From Streptomyces sp. B21-105 (GTDB lineage Bacteria > Actinomycetota > Actinomycetes > Streptomycetales > Streptomycetaceae), in NCBI RefSeq assembly GCF_036898465.1, contig NZ_JARUMJ010000001.1, positions 7,378,001 through 7,442,000 of the forward strand: a stretch of DNA of 64,000 bases. Reading direction: 5' to 3'. Below, one piece after another: positions 22,030-31,579 of the stretch. The first letter of the stretch is position 1. Every line of letters starts with the position of its first letter. A model generated the notes under the pieces. That model worked only from the letters and a program-made list of their open reading frames with translations, was not told the origin of the DNA and made no database searches. The position numbers and the translations under genes were made by a program.

Positions 22030-23268
22030 GTGGGCTCGGGAGGGCTGGAGCTGCCCCCTGGTGACGAGGGTCACGAGGGGAGCTCCGCAGACGTCCCGCC
22101 CGGCACGGTGTCCCTGGCCCGGCCGATGGAGACGAACGCCATCGGACCGGAGCTGGACTGGGACACCGAAGCCTGGCGGGAGGTGCGCACCCGCGCCCAG
22201 CGGGCCGGCCGGGCCTACATCTGGCTGAATCTCGTCGAGCAGCGGCTGCGCTCGGTCGTGGCCGCCGTGCTGCGCCCCATCTACGAACCCGTCAACGGCG
22301 ACGAATGGGTGGTCGCCGCGGCCGGCCCCGCCGGGCAGGAATGGGTGCAGCGCGCCGTCGCGGTACGCGAAGTCAGCCGCCGCAAGGGCTACTTGCTCGA
22401 CCCGGCCGACGACAACGTGATCTCCTTCCTCACCCTGCCCCAGCTGCGCGAACTGATGGTGCAGCACTGGCCCTGCTTCGAGCCGTACTTCGACGACCGC
22501 CGCGACGTCGAACTCGCCCTGGACGAGCTGGAGGTGACCCGCAACGTCGTCTCCCGCAACCGGGCTCTGTCCGAGGCCGTCCTGAGCCAGGCCGAACGGG
22601 CCTCCGCGCGCCTGCTGGAGATGCTCGGCACCAGCGGCGACGTGCCCTCCGCACGCCGGCTGCCCGTCGACGCCGTCGAGGACCTCGTCGGCGACCGGTA
22701 CGCGGACGTGGTCGCCGTCCACTCCGACCGGGTGCGGCTGCTGCGCCAGTTCCCCGCCGAGGACATCTTCGACGGCTCCCGCCGGATCGACGCCATCGGC
22801 ATCGGCCTCAACCTGCTGGTGCAGAACTTCTCCGGCCGCCGCCTGGTCCGCCTCGCCGAGGCCGGCGCCCGCGTCCGGCTGCTCTTCCTCAACCCGGCGT
22901 CCAGCGCGGTCAAGCGCCGCGAACGGGAACTCGGCATGAAACGCGGCGAGTTGAGCCGCGCCGTGGAGATGAACATCCTGCACATGCGCCGGGTCCGGTC
23001 CCGGCTGCGCGACCCGGGCGCCTTCCAGATCCAGGTGTACGACGAGACGCCCCGCTTCACCGCCTACCTCGTCGACGGCGACGGCACCGACGGCATTGCG
23101 GTGATCCAGTCCTATCTGCGGCGCATGCGCGGCATGGAGGCGCCGGTGCTGGTGCTGCGGGGCGGCAGCCGGGTGGTCAAGCCGGGCGAGGTGGACGAAG
23201 CCGGCCTCTTCCCGGCATATCGCGAGGAGTTCGAGCTGGCCTGGGCGGACTCGCGGCCGGTGTCCTGA
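22030..23268 (+). CDS. SAV2148-family HEPN domain protein
   Basis: 412 residues from the GTG at 22030 (MGSGGLELPPGDEGHEG, the N-terminus I recall for this conserved Streptomyces family; a TTG at 21988 is also in frame). An N-terminal region has TEAWREVRTRAQRAGRAYIWLNLVEQRLRSVV, a helical HEPN-type bundle. The C-terminal half (IFDGSRRIDAIGIGLNLLVQNFSGRRLVRLAEAGARVRLLFLNP) looks like a phospholipase-D/DUF-type domain of signal proteins. HEPN domains are often RNases; the RxxxxH signature is not obvious here. Streptomyces-conserved, biological role unknown. The stop codon lies inside the first unit of a 17-base repeat. Confidence 0.85.
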   Translation: MGSGGLELPPGDEGHEGSSADVPPGTVSLARPMETNAIGPELDWDTEAWREVRTRAQRAGRAYIWLNLVEQRLRSVVAAVLRPIYEPVNGDEWVVAAAGPAGQEWVQRAVAVREVSRRKGYLLDPADDNVISFLTLPQLRELMVQHWPCFEPYFDDRRDVELALDELEVTRNVVSRNRALSEAVLSQAERASARLLEMLGTSGDVPSARRLPVDAVEDLVGDRYADVVAVHSDRVRLLRQFPAEDIFDGSRRIDAIGIGLNLLVQNFSGRRLVRLAEAGARVRLLFLNPASSAVKRRERELGMKRGELSRAVEMNILHMRRVRSRLRDPGAFQIQVYDETPRFTAYLVDGDGTDGIAVIQSYLRRMRGMEAPVLVLRGGSRVVKPGEVDEAGLFPAYREEFELAWADSRPVS

Positions 23269-23327
23269 AACGTCGGGCGCCTAAAACGTCGGGTGTCCTG
23301 AAACGTCCGGTGTCCTGAAACGTCCGG
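23261..23327. repeat. Four tandem 17-bp repeats at the 3' end of the HEPN gene
   Basis: TGTCCTGAAACGTCSGG occurs at 23261, 23294 and 23311, with a variant (CGCCTAAAACGTCGGG) at 23278. Unit 1 contains the HEPN gene stop codon TGA; every full unit repeats the in-context TGA. Confidence 0.9.
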
Positions 23328-23425
23328 TTCTCCTCGCGGTAAGCGGAACGCGCTCCTCTGATTGTCAGTGGCCCATGGGAAGGTGGGAACCACTGGGGGA
23401 AGCACCACCGAGAAGGGGGGCCGAC

Positions 23426-24151
23426 ATGGCCTGGCACCAGGAGCTGCTGGTCGGCTTCGACCTGGAGACCACCGGGACGGACCCGCGCGAGGCGCGCATC
23501 GTCACGGCAGCCGTGATCGAAGTCAGGGACGGGCAGGTCCTGGGACATCGCGAGTGGCTGGCGGACCCGGGCGTGGAGATCCCGGCCGACGCGGTCGCGG
23601 TGCACGGGATCAGCAACGAGCGGGCGGCCGCCGACGGCGCTCCGGCCGACCGGGTCGCGAACGCGATAGCCGACGTCCTCGTGGGCTACTGGCGCACCGG
23701 GGTCCCGGTCGTCGCCTACAACGCGGCCTTCGACCTCACGCTGCTGTCGGCCGAACTGCGCCGCCACGGGCTGCCCTCGCTGCGCGAGCGCCTCGGCGGC
23801 CTCGACCCGGCACCGGTGGTCGACCCGTACACCATCGACCGCTCGGTCGACCGCTACCGGCGCGGCAAGCGCAACCTCGAAGCGGTCTGCGCCGAGTACG
23901 GCGTCCGCCTCGACTCCGCGCACGACGCCTCCGCCGACGCCCTCGCCGCCGCCCGGCTGGCCGGGGCGATAGCGGCCCGCCACCCCAAGGTCGCCGGTCT
24001 CGGCCCGGCCGAGCTGCACCGCCGTCAGATCGAGTGGTACGCCGAGTGGGCGGCGGACTTCCAGAGCTTCCTGCGCCGCAAGGGTGACGCGGAGGCGGTG
24101 GTGGACGGCTCCTGGCCGGTGCGGGAGCCGGCCGGCAGCCCCAGCGTGTGA
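23426..24151 (+). CDS. 3'-5' exonuclease, DnaQ/DNA polymerase III epsilon-like (DEDDh)
   Basis: 241 residues from the ATG at 23426, which has GAGAAGGGGGG upstream. Exo I is FDLETTGTD with D12 and E14, Exo II is VAYNAAFDLTLL (Asp), Exo III is HDASADALAAARLAG with the His/Asp pair, so the DEDDh active site is complete. The stand-alone exonuclease lacks a polymerase or PHP domain and may proofread or degrade DNA ends in repair. No partner gene is adjacent. Confidence 0.93.
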   Translation: MAWHQELLVGFDLETTGTDPREARIVTAAVIEVRDGQVLGHREWLADPGVEIPADAVAVHGISNERAAADGAPADRVANAIADVLVGYWRTGVPVVAYNAAFDLTLLSAELRRHGLPSLRERLGGLDPAPVVDPYTIDRSVDRYRRGKRNLEAVCAEYGVRLDSAHDASADALAAARLAGAIAARHPKVAGLGPAELHRRQIEWYAEWAADFQSFLRRKGDAEAVVDGSWPVREPAGSPSV

Positions 24152-24418
24152 GGCGCGGCCGGGAGGCCCGAGCACGTCGCCGCCCTCGCGACGGGGCCGG
24201 TGTCCCGGGCCCGTGTCCGGGCCCCTCGCACGGGTCTGTGTCTTTGGCGGGGGAGCGCGCCCGGGCGGCGGAGTGTTCCGGCGGGGGAGCGTCTGGGTGG
24301 GGGAGCGTCCCGGCAGGAAGTGAGTCCCCCGGCCGGGGAAGCGTCCTCGGCCGGGGAAAGCGACCTTGGTGGAGGAATCGCCCCCGGTGAGGCCGGGTTC
24401 CGCGAAGGGGCGCCGTCC
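24152..24418. other. Intergenic region of degenerate GGGGAGCG repeats
   Basis: 267 bases between the convergent exonuclease and phosphotransferase genes. They hold several copies of GGGGAGCGTC- and GCCGGGGAAGCG-like units (24245-24365). No coding signal or clear terminator. Confidence 0.55.
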
Positions 24419-25282
24419 TCAGAAGGGGTACCAGCGCACCGCCTCGTCCCCGTCCCGCAGTGACGCCACCCGGCGCCGGAACTCCGCCGCGGCCTCGGCG
24501 TTCGCCGGCGCGTGCTGGGCGACCCAGGCGCAGCTCGCGGTCTCGCGCGCGCCCCGCAGCACCGCACAGCCCTCCCACTCCCGCACGTCCCACCCGTAGG
24601 CCTCGGTGAACGCGTCGTAGGCCTCGGCGGGCAGGCCGTACCGGTCGAGGGAGAGCGCCATGACGACGAGGTCGTGCTCGCGCAGATCGGCGGAGAACGT
24701 CTCCAGGTCGACCAGGACCGGCCCGTCGGGGCCGATGTGCACATTGCGCGCCAGCGCGTCGCCGTGGATCGGGCCGGGCCGCAGCCGCGGGGTGAGAGCG
24801 GCGGCGGCCTCGGCGAAGCCGTCGCGTCGCGCGCGCAGAAAAGCCGCGTCCGCCGGGTCGATCGCGTCGCCCGCGAGCCGCAGCCAGCGTTCGACTCCCG
24901 ACAGCAGGTCCCGCGGGGGCAGCGCGAAGGCGGGGGCGGGCAGGGCGTGCACCAGCCGCAGCAGTCCGGCCAGGTCCCGTGGCCCGGCAGGCCGCACCGG
25001 ATCCGGCAGCCGGTGCCACACCGTCACCGGATGCCCCTCGACCAGCAGCGGCTTCGGCTCGGCTGCCCGCACCGCGGGCACGCCCGCCTCGGCCAGCCAC
25101 GCCGCGACGTCCAGCTCGCGCCGGGCCCGTTCGAGGAGTTCGGCGTCCCGGCCCACCTTCACCGCCAGGCCGCCGGCGGCGAACACCGCGTTCTCCCCGA
25201 GGGCGAGCAGCCGCGCGTCCGCCGCCGGGCCGGGCAGCACTCCCGCCGCGGCCAGTACGATCCGCGCCCGCGCCTCGTCCAT
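24419..25282 (-). CDS. Aminoglycoside phosphotransferase (APH) fold protein
   Basis: 287 residues. N-lobe with [18 protein letters not shown] (Lys near residue 42), catalytic loop [14 protein letters not shown] (His-Gly-Asp...Asn intact, about 172-180) and DLETF as the DFG-equivalent. This is a complete APH active site, unlike the protein at 7035-8018. Such proteins phosphorylate small hydroxylated molecules; the substrate is unknown. Convergent with the exonuclease and divergent from the glycosyltransferase. A GC-rich repeat (GTGGCCCCGCCGACGGC, three copies about 25305-25375) lies in its upstream region. Confidence 0.85.
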   Translation of the reverse strand: MDEARARIVLAAAGVLPGPAADARLLALGENAVFAAGGLAVKVGRDAELLERARRELDVAAWLAEAGVPAVRAAEPKPLLVEGHPVTVWHRLPDPVRPAGPRDLAGLLRLVHALPAPAFALPPRDLLSGVERWLRLAGDAIDPADAAFLRARRDGFAEAAAALTPRLRPGPIHGDALARNVHIGPDGPVLVDLETFSADLREHDLVVMALSLDRYGLPAEAYDAFTEAYGWDVREWEGCAVLRGARETASCAWVAQHAPANAEAAAEFRRRVASLRDGDEAVRWYPF

Positions 25283-25479
25283 CGTCCGCCTTCGTGTCGT
25301 CGCCGGCCCGGCCCCGCCGACGGGGCCTGCCGTCCGGCGGTGTGGCCCCGCCGACGGCGTGGCCCCGCCGACGGCATGGTCCGGTCGTTCGACGCTCAGT
25401 GTCGCATTCGGGCAGGCAGGCGCCGCTCGAGCGGTCTGCGCTCCGACGGCGGGGCGGCGGGGTGTACTCTCGATTTCAG

Positions 25480-25509
25480 TTGCACGATACGTATCGTCTC
25501 GCCTACGGT
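25480..25509 (+). promoter_or_regulatory. Promoter with a 14-bp palindromic operator before the glycosyltransferase gene
   Basis: ACGATACGTATCGT at 25484-25497 is a perfect palindrome, typical of TetR-like operators. It overlaps a possible -35 (TTGCAC, 25480-25485) and lies within the 18-base spacer to TACGGT (25504-25509). The predicted start of transcription is at or next to the ATG at 25516, and there is no Shine-Dalgarno sequence, so the mRNA may be leaderless. A repressor bound here would block RNA polymerase directly. Confidence 0.65.
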
Positions 25510-25515
25510 CGGCCC

Positions 25516-26721
25516 ATGACCAGTCGCGCCGCCCATATCGCCATGTTCTCCATCGCCGCCCACGGCCACGTGAACCCCAGCCTGGAGGTGATCCGCGAAC
25601 TCGTCGCCCGCGGGCACCGCGTGACGTACGCGATTCCGCCCGCCTTCGCCGAGAAGGCCGCCGGCGCCGGAGCCGAGGTCAAGCCGTGGCACTCGACGCT
25701 GCCCTCCCCGGACGACGCCCCGACCGCCTGGGGAACCACGCTCCTCGACCACGTGGAGCTCTTCCTGGCCGACGCCGTCCAGGCGCTGCCCCAGCTGGCC
25801 GAGGCCTACGACGGCGACGAACCCGACCTCGTGCTGCACGACATCACCGCCTACCCGGCTCGCGTCCTCGCCCATCGCTGGGGCGTCCCCGCCGTTTCGC
25901 TGTCGCCCAATCTCGTCGCCTGGGAGGGGTACGAGGAGGAGGTCGCCGAACCGATGTGGGCCGAACCGAGGAAAACGGAACGCGGAAAGGCTTACTACGC
26001 CCGTTTCCAGGCCTGGCTGGAGGAGAACGGGATCACCCGGCACCCGGACGCCTTCGTCGGCCGCCCGAACCGCTCCCTCGTCCTGATCCCCAGGGCGCTG
26101 CAGCCGCACGCCGACCGGGTGGACGAGAGCGTGTACACGTTCGTCGGCAGCTGCCAGGGCGACCGGACCGCCGAAGGCGAGTGGACCCGGCCCGCCGACG
26201 CCGAGAAGGTGGTGCTCGTCTCGCTGGGCTCCGCCTTCACCGACCGGCCGGAGTTCTACCGGGAGTGCGTACGGGCCTTCGGCGTCCTGCCCGGCTGGCG
26301 CCTCGTGCTCCAGATCGGCCCGCGCGTCGACCCGGCCGTGCTCGGCGAGGTGCCCGACTCCGTCGAAGTGCGTTCCTGGATCCCGCAGTTGGCGGTGTTG
26401 CGGCAGGCCGACCTGTTCGTCACCCACGCGGGCGCCGGCGGCAGCCAGGAGGGGCTGGCAACGGCCACGCCGATGATCGCCGTACCGCAGGCCGTGGACC
26501 AGTTCGGCAACGCCGACGTCCTTCAGGAGCTCGGCGTGGCCCGGCGGATCGACACGGCGGACGCCACGGCCGAGACCCTGCGCGAGGCCGCCCTCGAACT
26601 CGTCGACGATCCCGAGGTCGCCCGCCGGCTCAAGGCGGTCCAGGCGGAGATGGCTGCGGAAGGCGGCACACCGCGGGCGGCGGACCTCGTCGAGGCCGAA
26701 CTCGACGGGACACGCGGCTGA
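25516..26721 (+). CDS. mgt: Macrolide-type glycosyltransferase (MGT/OleD-like, GT1)
   Basis: 401 residues, GT-B fold. The N-domain starts [28 protein letters not shown] with the catalytic His (HGHVNP). The C-domain has [42 protein letters not shown] and [11 protein letters not shown], the nucleotide-sugar site of MGT-family enzymes. S. lividans Mgt and OleD inactivate macrolides by glucosylation from UDP-glucose; this protein is of that type. It is a single-gene unit controlled by the palindromic operator just upstream, with a strong hairpin behind. No polyketide genes are nearby, which fits self-protection rather than biosynthesis. Confidence 0.9.
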   Translation: MTSRAAHIAMFSIAAHGHVNPSLEVIRELVARGHRVTYAIPPAFAEKAAGAGAEVKPWHSTLPSPDDAPTAWGTTLLDHVELFLADAVQALPQLAEAYDGDEPDLVLHDITAYPARVLAHRWGVPAVSLSPNLVAWEGYEEEVAEPMWAEPRKTERGKAYYARFQAWLEENGITRHPDAFVGRPNRSLVLIPRALQPHADRVDESVYTFVGSCQGDRTAEGEWTRPADAEKVVLVSLGSAFTDRPEFYRECVRAFGVLPGWRLVLQIGPRVDPAVLGEVPDSVEVRSWIPQLAVLRQADLFVTHAGAGGSQEGLATATPMIAVPQAVDQFGNADVLQELGVARRIDTADATAETLREAALELVDDPEVARRLKAVQAEMAAEGGTPRAADLVEAELDGTRG

Positions 26722-26800
26722 ACCGGGCAGGAGGTGCGGCTGAACCGGTCAGGACACGCGGCTGAGCCGGGAGCACGCGAACCTGAACCCGGCACGCAGA

Positions 26801-26836
26801 AGGGCCCGTTGACTCCCCCGGAAGTCAACGGGTCCT
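26801..26836. terminator. Bidirectional terminator between glycosyltransferase and MMPL genes
   Basis: A 14-bp stem with one G-U pair (26801-26814 with 26823-26836; core CCCGTTGACT / AGTCAACGGG, 8-base loop) sits between two convergent genes. Shape and position fit a terminator serving both directions. Confidence 0.85.
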
Positions 26837-26890
26837 CAGTGCTGTCGCCTGCTGTAGCTTGCGGTTCCCTTGCGGGGACGCCGCAGAGCG

Positions 26891-29158
26891 TCAGACCCTC
26901 ACCTGCCGGTCCTCGTCGTCCCGCGCCACCGGCGCGACCGCCTCCGGCGACTCGTCGTGCGTGAGGTCGGGCAGCCAGTGCAGCCACTTCGGCAGGTACC
27001 AGTTGCGCTCGCCGAGCAGCGCCATCACGGCAGGCAGCAGCACACCGCGGATGATCGTCGCGTCGATCAGAACCGCTGCCGCGAGACCCACGCCCATCTG
27101 CTTCATCGACTGCATGGACAGCGTCCCGAAGATCGCGAACACGGCGACCATGATGACGGCGGCGCTGGTGACCACGCCCGCCGTGGTGACGACGCCGTGC
27201 GCGATGGCCTCGTTCGTCGTACGCCCCCGCAGCCGCGCCTCGCGGATCCGGGACACGACGAACACGTGGTAGTCCATCGACAGACCGAACAGGATCACGA
27301 ACAGGAACAGCGGCAGCCAGGTGATGATGGCGCCGACGCCCTCCGCGCCCACCAGCGACGCGCCCCAGCCGTGCTGGAACACGGCGACGAGGATGCCGTA
27401 GGCCGCGCCCACCGACAGCAGGTTGAGCACGATCGACGTGATCGCGACCGTCAGCGAGCGGAACGACAGCAGCATCAGCAGGAAGGCGAAGACCACGACG
27501 AACGCGAAGACGGGAGTGACGGCTCCGGCCAACTGGTCGTTGAAGTCCTGCGAACCGGCCACCTGGCCCGTGATCGGCGCCTGGACGCCGTCCACCTTGC
27601 CGAGCGTGGCGGGCCGCACCTCGTCGCGCAGCTTCGCCAGGCTCGCCCCCGCCTTGTCGAGGTCGGAGCCGCCGACCAGAGGGACGTACACGTACGCGAT
27701 GTTCTGCGCGTCGTGCAGCTTGATCTCGACCGGGCCCCGGGAGGCGCCCGAACTCACGGCCTGCTCCTTGAACGCCTGGAGCGCGGCCTTCACGTCGGCG
27801 GCGTTGATGTCGTCCGCCTTGACGATCACCTCGGCCGGTTCGGATCCGCCCGGGAAGGCCTCGTTGACCCGGTTGTACGTCTGCACGATGGGCAGCGAGT
27901 CGCCGAACTCCTGGTCCAGGGTGAGGTTCTGGGTCTTCATGCCGACTGCCGGAGCGGCGATCGCGAGCAGCGCGCCGGCCGCGACGACCAGCGAGACGCC
28001 GGGCTTGGCGAGGACGACCTTCAGCACGGCGCTCCAGAACCGGCTGCCCTGCGCGGCACGGCCGCCGTTGCCCTTCTTGCGGCGCTTGTCGGGGTGCAGG
28101 AACGGGATCTGGCCCTTCTCCACCCGGTGGCCGAGCAGCGAGAGAAGCGCCGGCAGCACGGTCACCGAACCGACCATGGCGACCGCGACCACCATCAGAG
28201 AGGCCAGACCCATCGCCTCGAACGTGGCGAGCCCCGTGAACAGCATGCCCGCCATCGCCACGCACACGGTGACACCGGAGACGATCACGGCACGGCCGCT
28301 GGTCGCCGCGGCGATCCTGAGAGCGGTTTCCGGATCACGTCCCGCGGCCCGCTCCTCGCGCTCACGGCGGAGGTAGAACAGGCAGTAGTCGACGCCCACG
28401 GCCAGACCGACCAGCAGCATCACCGAGCTCGCGGTGTCGTCCATCGGCTGGAAGTGGCTGACGATGCTCATCAGACCCATCGTCGCCATGATCGCCGTGA
28501 CCGCGAGGGCCACCGGCAGCAGCGCCGCCACCAGCGCGCCGAAGGCGATCAACAGGATGCCCAGCGCCACCGGTACCGCGGAGTACTCGGCCTGCTGGAA
28601 GTCGTCGCCGAACGCGTCGTCGAACGTCTTCATCATGCTGGCGCCGCCGATCTCCTCGATCCGCAGCGAGGAGTGCTCTTTCTGCACGCCCGCGACCGCG
28701 TCGAGAACCGGCTCGACCCGCTCGCCGGCGGTGTCGGAGTCGCCGCGCATGTCGAACTGCACGAGCGCGCTGCGGCCGTCCTTGGAGATCGTCTGCGTGT
28801 CGTAGGGTGAGGTCACGTCGGTGACCTCACCGGTCTTGCCGACCGCCGCGACGACCGCGGTGACAGCCGCCTTGAACTCCGGGTCGGTGGCCTTGAGGGA
28901 ACCGTCCTTCGCCTGGATGAGCACGGTCTCGCCTGCCGGCTCCTCGATCCCGGCATCCTCGATGATCTTGGCGGCCGTGTGGGTCTCGCCCGCGAGCTGG
29001 TCGCTCTCCTTCACCTCGACCGTGCCGGCCGCCGAGCCGATCCCCATGGCCAGGACGACGAACAGCACCCAGATGCCGACCGCGGCCCATCGATGCCGGG
29101 CACTCCAGCCGCCCGCCCGCGCGGCGAAACCCCGCACCCTTGTATCTCCGGTTCCCAT
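26891..29158 (-). CDS. MMPL/RND family membrane transporter
   Basis: 755 residues with the MmpL topology: TM1 (WAAVGIWVLFVVLAMGIG), a large extracytoplasmic loop (about 45-180), five TMs including the VGLAVGVDYCLFYLRRERE segment, a cytoplasmic loop, then a second half with repeat loop and TMs (FGLSMDYHVFVVSRIREAR near 635). The repeated G-x-x-x-D-Y segments supply proton-relay residues. Such proteins export lipids or drugs using the proton gradient. The ATG at 29158 is used; a GTG at 29137 has a better ribosome site (GGAG, 8 bases) and may be the real start. Single gene, no adjacent regulator; substrate unknown. Confidence 0.93.
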   Translation of the reverse strand: MGTGDTRVRGFAARAGGWSARHRWAAVGIWVLFVVLAMGIGSAAGTVEVKESDQLAGETHTAAKIIEDAGIEEPAGETVLIQAKDGSLKATDPEFKAAVTAVVAAVGKTGEVTDVTSPYDTQTISKDGRSALVQFDMRGDSDTAGERVEPVLDAVAGVQKEHSSLRIEEIGGASMMKTFDDAFGDDFQQAEYSAVPVALGILLIAFGALVAALLPVALAVTAIMATMGLMSIVSHFQPMDDTASSVMLLVGLAVGVDYCLFYLRREREERAAGRDPETALRIAAATSGRAVIVSGVTVCVAMAGMLFTGLATFEAMGLASLMVVAVAMVGSVTVLPALLSLLGHRVEKGQIPFLHPDKRRKKGNGGRAAQGSRFWSAVLKVVLAKPGVSLVVAAGALLAIAAPAVGMKTQNLTLDQEFGDSLPIVQTYNRVNEAFPGGSEPAEVIVKADDINAADVKAALQAFKEQAVSSGASRGPVEIKLHDAQNIAYVYVPLVGGSDLDKAGASLAKLRDEVRPATLGKVDGVQAPITGQVAGSQDFNDQLAGAVTPVFAFVVVFAFLLMLLSFRSLTVAITSIVLNLLSVGAAYGILVAVFQHGWGASLVGAEGVGAIITWLPLFLFVILFGLSMDYHVFVVSRIREARLRGRTTNEAIAHGVVTTAGVVTSAAVIMVAVFAIFGTLSMQSMKQMGVGLAAAVLIDATIIRGVLLPAVMALLGERNWYLPKWLHWLPDLTHDESPEAVAPVARDDEDRQVRV

Positions 29159-29573
29159 GACGGGCCTGCCCCCTTGTGATGCGGTGGAGGCCCCCTGCCG
29201 CCACCTTCCGATTCGAAGGTATGGCCTGGATAAAGCCGTCTCGTCGTGCTGCCCGGTGAAGTGCCGGGCACACGAGTCCTCCCCTCGGAGCGCGTCGTCT
29301 CACCACTGGGTAGGACAGTGACCCCTTACACCTATCAGCGGATCTCGGGGGCGGCGTTCAGGGTGCAGTCGCCGGTGAAGCGTGGAAATGTCGTTGGAAA
29401 GTTTGCTCAACACGTCACAGGCCTGTGGAGAAGTCCGTCAGAGGTTGCTCCGCGGCCCGTCGATCGGCGAGAGTTTCGCCCGGCCCCTCGTCCGGGCCGC
29501 CCGGCCCCTTCGTCCGGGCCCGTGGCCGTCGTGCTCACCCCCACGGGGCACGGCGGCCGCATAGGCTGAGCGG
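29159..29573. other. Divergent intergenic region of MMPL and DUF1697 genes
   Basis: 415 bases with no gene seen. Near 29475-29525 two copies of CCCGGCCCC(T)TCGTCCGGGCC occur in tandem, each able to fold into a GGCC...GGCC hairpin, in the leader of the DUF1697 gene. No recognisable operator. Confidence 0.45.
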
Positions 29574-30122
29574 GTGACGACGACGTACGCGGCCCTGCTG
29601 CGCGGCATCAACGTGGGCGGCAACAGAAAGCTCCCCATGGCCGAACTGCGCACCCTGCTCGAAGAGCTCGGCCACGGCGACGTGCGCACCTACCTCCAGA
29701 GCGGTCAGGCCGTCTTCTCCAGCGGCCACGGCGACGAGGAGAGCCTGGCCGCCGGGCTCACGGCGGCGATCGAGAAGCGCTTCGGCTTCGCCGTGGACGT
29801 GCTCGTGCGCGACCACGCATATCTGCGGGCCGTCGCCGACGCCTGCCCGTTCCCGGCCGCCGAACTGGAGGCCAAGCAACTCCACGCCACCTACTTCTCC
29901 GCGCCCGTCGACGAGGAGCGCTTCGCCGGCATCGACCGCGCCGCACACCTCCCCGAGGACTTCCGCCTCGGCGACCGCGTCCTGTACCTGTACGCCCCCG
30001 TCGGCCTCGGCCGCTCCAAGCTCGCCGAGCAACTCGCGAAGCCCCGCGTGAACAAGGGGCTCATCGCCACCACCCGTAACTGGAACACCGTCCTCAAACT
30101 GGTGGAGATGACCCGGCAGTGA
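29574..30122 (+). CDS. DUF1697 family protein
   Basis: 182 residues, GTG start, complete for the family. Signature blocks are YAALLRGINVGGNRKLPMAELR at the N-terminus, VRTYLQSGQAVFSS near 38, and RNWNTVLKLVEM at the C-terminus. Structures of this family show two ferredoxin-like domains but no assigned function. Cytosolic, single gene, followed by a hairpin at 30257-30292. Confidence 0.93.
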   Translation: MTTTYAALLRGINVGGNRKLPMAELRTLLEELGHGDVRTYLQSGQAVFSSGHGDEESLAAGLTAAIEKRFGFAVDVLVRDHAYLRAVADACPFPAAELEAKQLHATYFSAPVDEERFAGIDRAAHLPEDFRLGDRVLYLYAPVGLGRSKLAEQLAKPRVNKGLIATTRNWNTVLKLVEMTRQ

Positions 30123-30256
30123 ACCGGCCCCGACGGCGGCCGTGACCGGGTGGGGCGGCCGTGACCGGGCGGGACTGGACGGTGGCCGCAATTGGGCGAG
30201 CCAGGCACGGTGGCGCCTTCGACGCCCCCTGGCCACCCCCGGCTCGCACCCGGCTC

Positions 30257-30292
30257 GCACGCCGGGGTTGCTCGGGCTTGCCCCCGGCGTGC
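30257..30292 (+). terminator. Terminator-like hairpin after the DUF1697 gene
   Basis: An 11-bp perfect stem (GCACGCCGGGG with CCCCGGCGTGC, 14-base loop) within the 408-base gap 30123-30530. The rest of that gap is G-rich (GGGGAGGGCAGGG near 30350) and holds no gene. Confidence 0.7.
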
Positions 30293-30457
30293 ACGTGGCC
30301 GGCCCCGGCGCGGGGCGGTGTCGCCGGTACGGCGAAGACGCCCTGCGGCAGGGGAGGGCAGGGTAGGGGAGGGGAGAGCGTGGCAGGCCAGGGTGTCCCG
30401 CCGCCCCACCGGGCCCTTCACCACCGGAAGTTGCCACGCCCCGCCCATGAATCCCGC

Positions 30458-30496
30458 CGACGAATCCCCTCGACGAATCCCCTCGACGAATCCCGT
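30458..30496. repeat. Three 13-bp tandem repeats upstream of the ketopantoate-reductase-like gene
   Basis: CGACGAATCCCCT occurs at 30458 and 30471 and as CGACGAATCCCGT at 30484, ending 34 bases before the ATG. It may overlap the promoter. Confidence 0.85.
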
Positions 30497-30530
30497 CCGC
30501 GTACCCGGGCGGCTGTGCGAGGCTCGTCCC

Positions 30531-31574
30531 ATGCGCTACATCATCATCGGGGCAGGGGCGGTCGGGGGCACGATCGCCGGACGGCTGGCGGAGGCGGGGC
30601 AGCACGTCGTCCTGGCGGCGCGCGGCGCGCACCGGGCGGCCCTCGTGGAGAGCGGACTGCGACTGCGCGTCCCGGAGGGCCGGCTGACCTTCCGGCTGCC
30701 CGTGGTCGAGAGCCCGGCCGAACTCGGCACACTGCGCACCGACGACGTCCTCGTCCTCGCCGTCAAGACCCAGGACGCCGAGTCGGCCCTGGGGGCATGG
30801 GGGCCGGCCCCGGTCGAGGGCGGCGCCACCGCAGCCGAACGGCTGCCGCTGTTCTGCGCGCAGAACGGCGTGGAGAGTCCCCGGGTGGCCCTGCGCCGCT
30901 TCCGGCACGTCTACGCCGTGTGCGTCTGGCTGCCGTCCACCCACGTCGACCCCGGCATGATCGCCGCCGCGGGCACCCCGCTCACCGGCATCCTGCACCT
31001 CGGCCGGTATCCGCACGGCGCCGACGACACCGTCCGCCGTGTCGCCGCCGACCTGGAGAAGGCACACTTCGAGGCGCCCGTCGTGCCGGACGTCTCCCGC
31101 TGGCAGTACGCCAAACTCCTGTCCAACCTCGGAAACGCCCTGGAAGCGGTGAGCGGGCCGACCGGCGACCCCCGCGCCGAGGCGCTGTACGCGCGTGTGC
31201 GGGCCGAGGGCGAGAGCGTGCTGCGCGCCGCCGGCATCCCGTACGCGAGCACCGAGGAACAGCGGGCCGCACGCGGCGACAAGATGACCCTCGTCCCGCT
31301 CGACGACGCCCCACGCGGCGGCGGCTCCTCCTGGCAGTCTCTCAGCCGCGGCACCGGGACCATCGAGGCCGACCACCTCAACGGCGAGATCGTGCTCCTC
31401 GGGCGCCTGCACGGCGTGCCCACCCCGCTGAACGAGTTGCTGCAACGGCTTGCGAACGAGTTCGCCCGGGAGCGGCGGGAACCCGGTTCCCTGCCGTTGC
31501 AGGACCTGTTGCGGCTGGCCGACGACGCTGTCGCGTTTCTTCAAGATTCCCCAGAACCCCGCTCTGTAGCGTGA
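30531..31574 (+). CDS. Ketopantoate reductase (ApbA/PanE) family oxidoreductase
   Basis: 347 residues. The NADP-binding motif GAGAVGGTIAGRL is at residues 7-19. VLAVKTQD near 81 and QNGVE near 108 are ApbA/PanE signatures, and the C-terminal domain supplies the catalytic Lys (WQYAKLLSNLGNAL) and Glu. The family reduces 2-dehydropantoate to pantoate, but Streptomyces carry several paralogues, so a role in pantothenate synthesis is not certain. The ATG is at 30531. The next gene starts five bases after its stop on the same strand. Confidence 0.88.
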   Translation: MRYIIIGAGAVGGTIAGRLAEAGQHVVLAARGAHRAALVESGLRLRVPEGRLTFRLPVVESPAELGTLRTDDVLVLAVKTQDAESALGAWGPAPVEGGATAAERLPLFCAQNGVESPRVALRRFRHVYAVCVWLPSTHVDPGMIAAAGTPLTGILHLGRYPHGADDTVRRVAADLEKAHFEAPVVPDVSRWQYAKLLSNLGNALEAVSGPTGDPRAEALYARVRAEGESVLRAAGIPYASTEEQRAARGDKMTLVPLDDAPRGGGSSWQSLSRGTGTIEADHLNGEIVLLGRLHGVPTPLNELLQRLANEFARERREPGSLPLQDLLRLADDAVAFLQDSPEPRSVA

Positions 31575-31579
31575 GCGGC

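Noticed and set aside
19936..22983. Very long minus-strand open frame across the amine oxidase region
   Set aside because: Antisense to clearly coding genes with recognisable motifs; long frames on the opposite strand are expected at this GC content.
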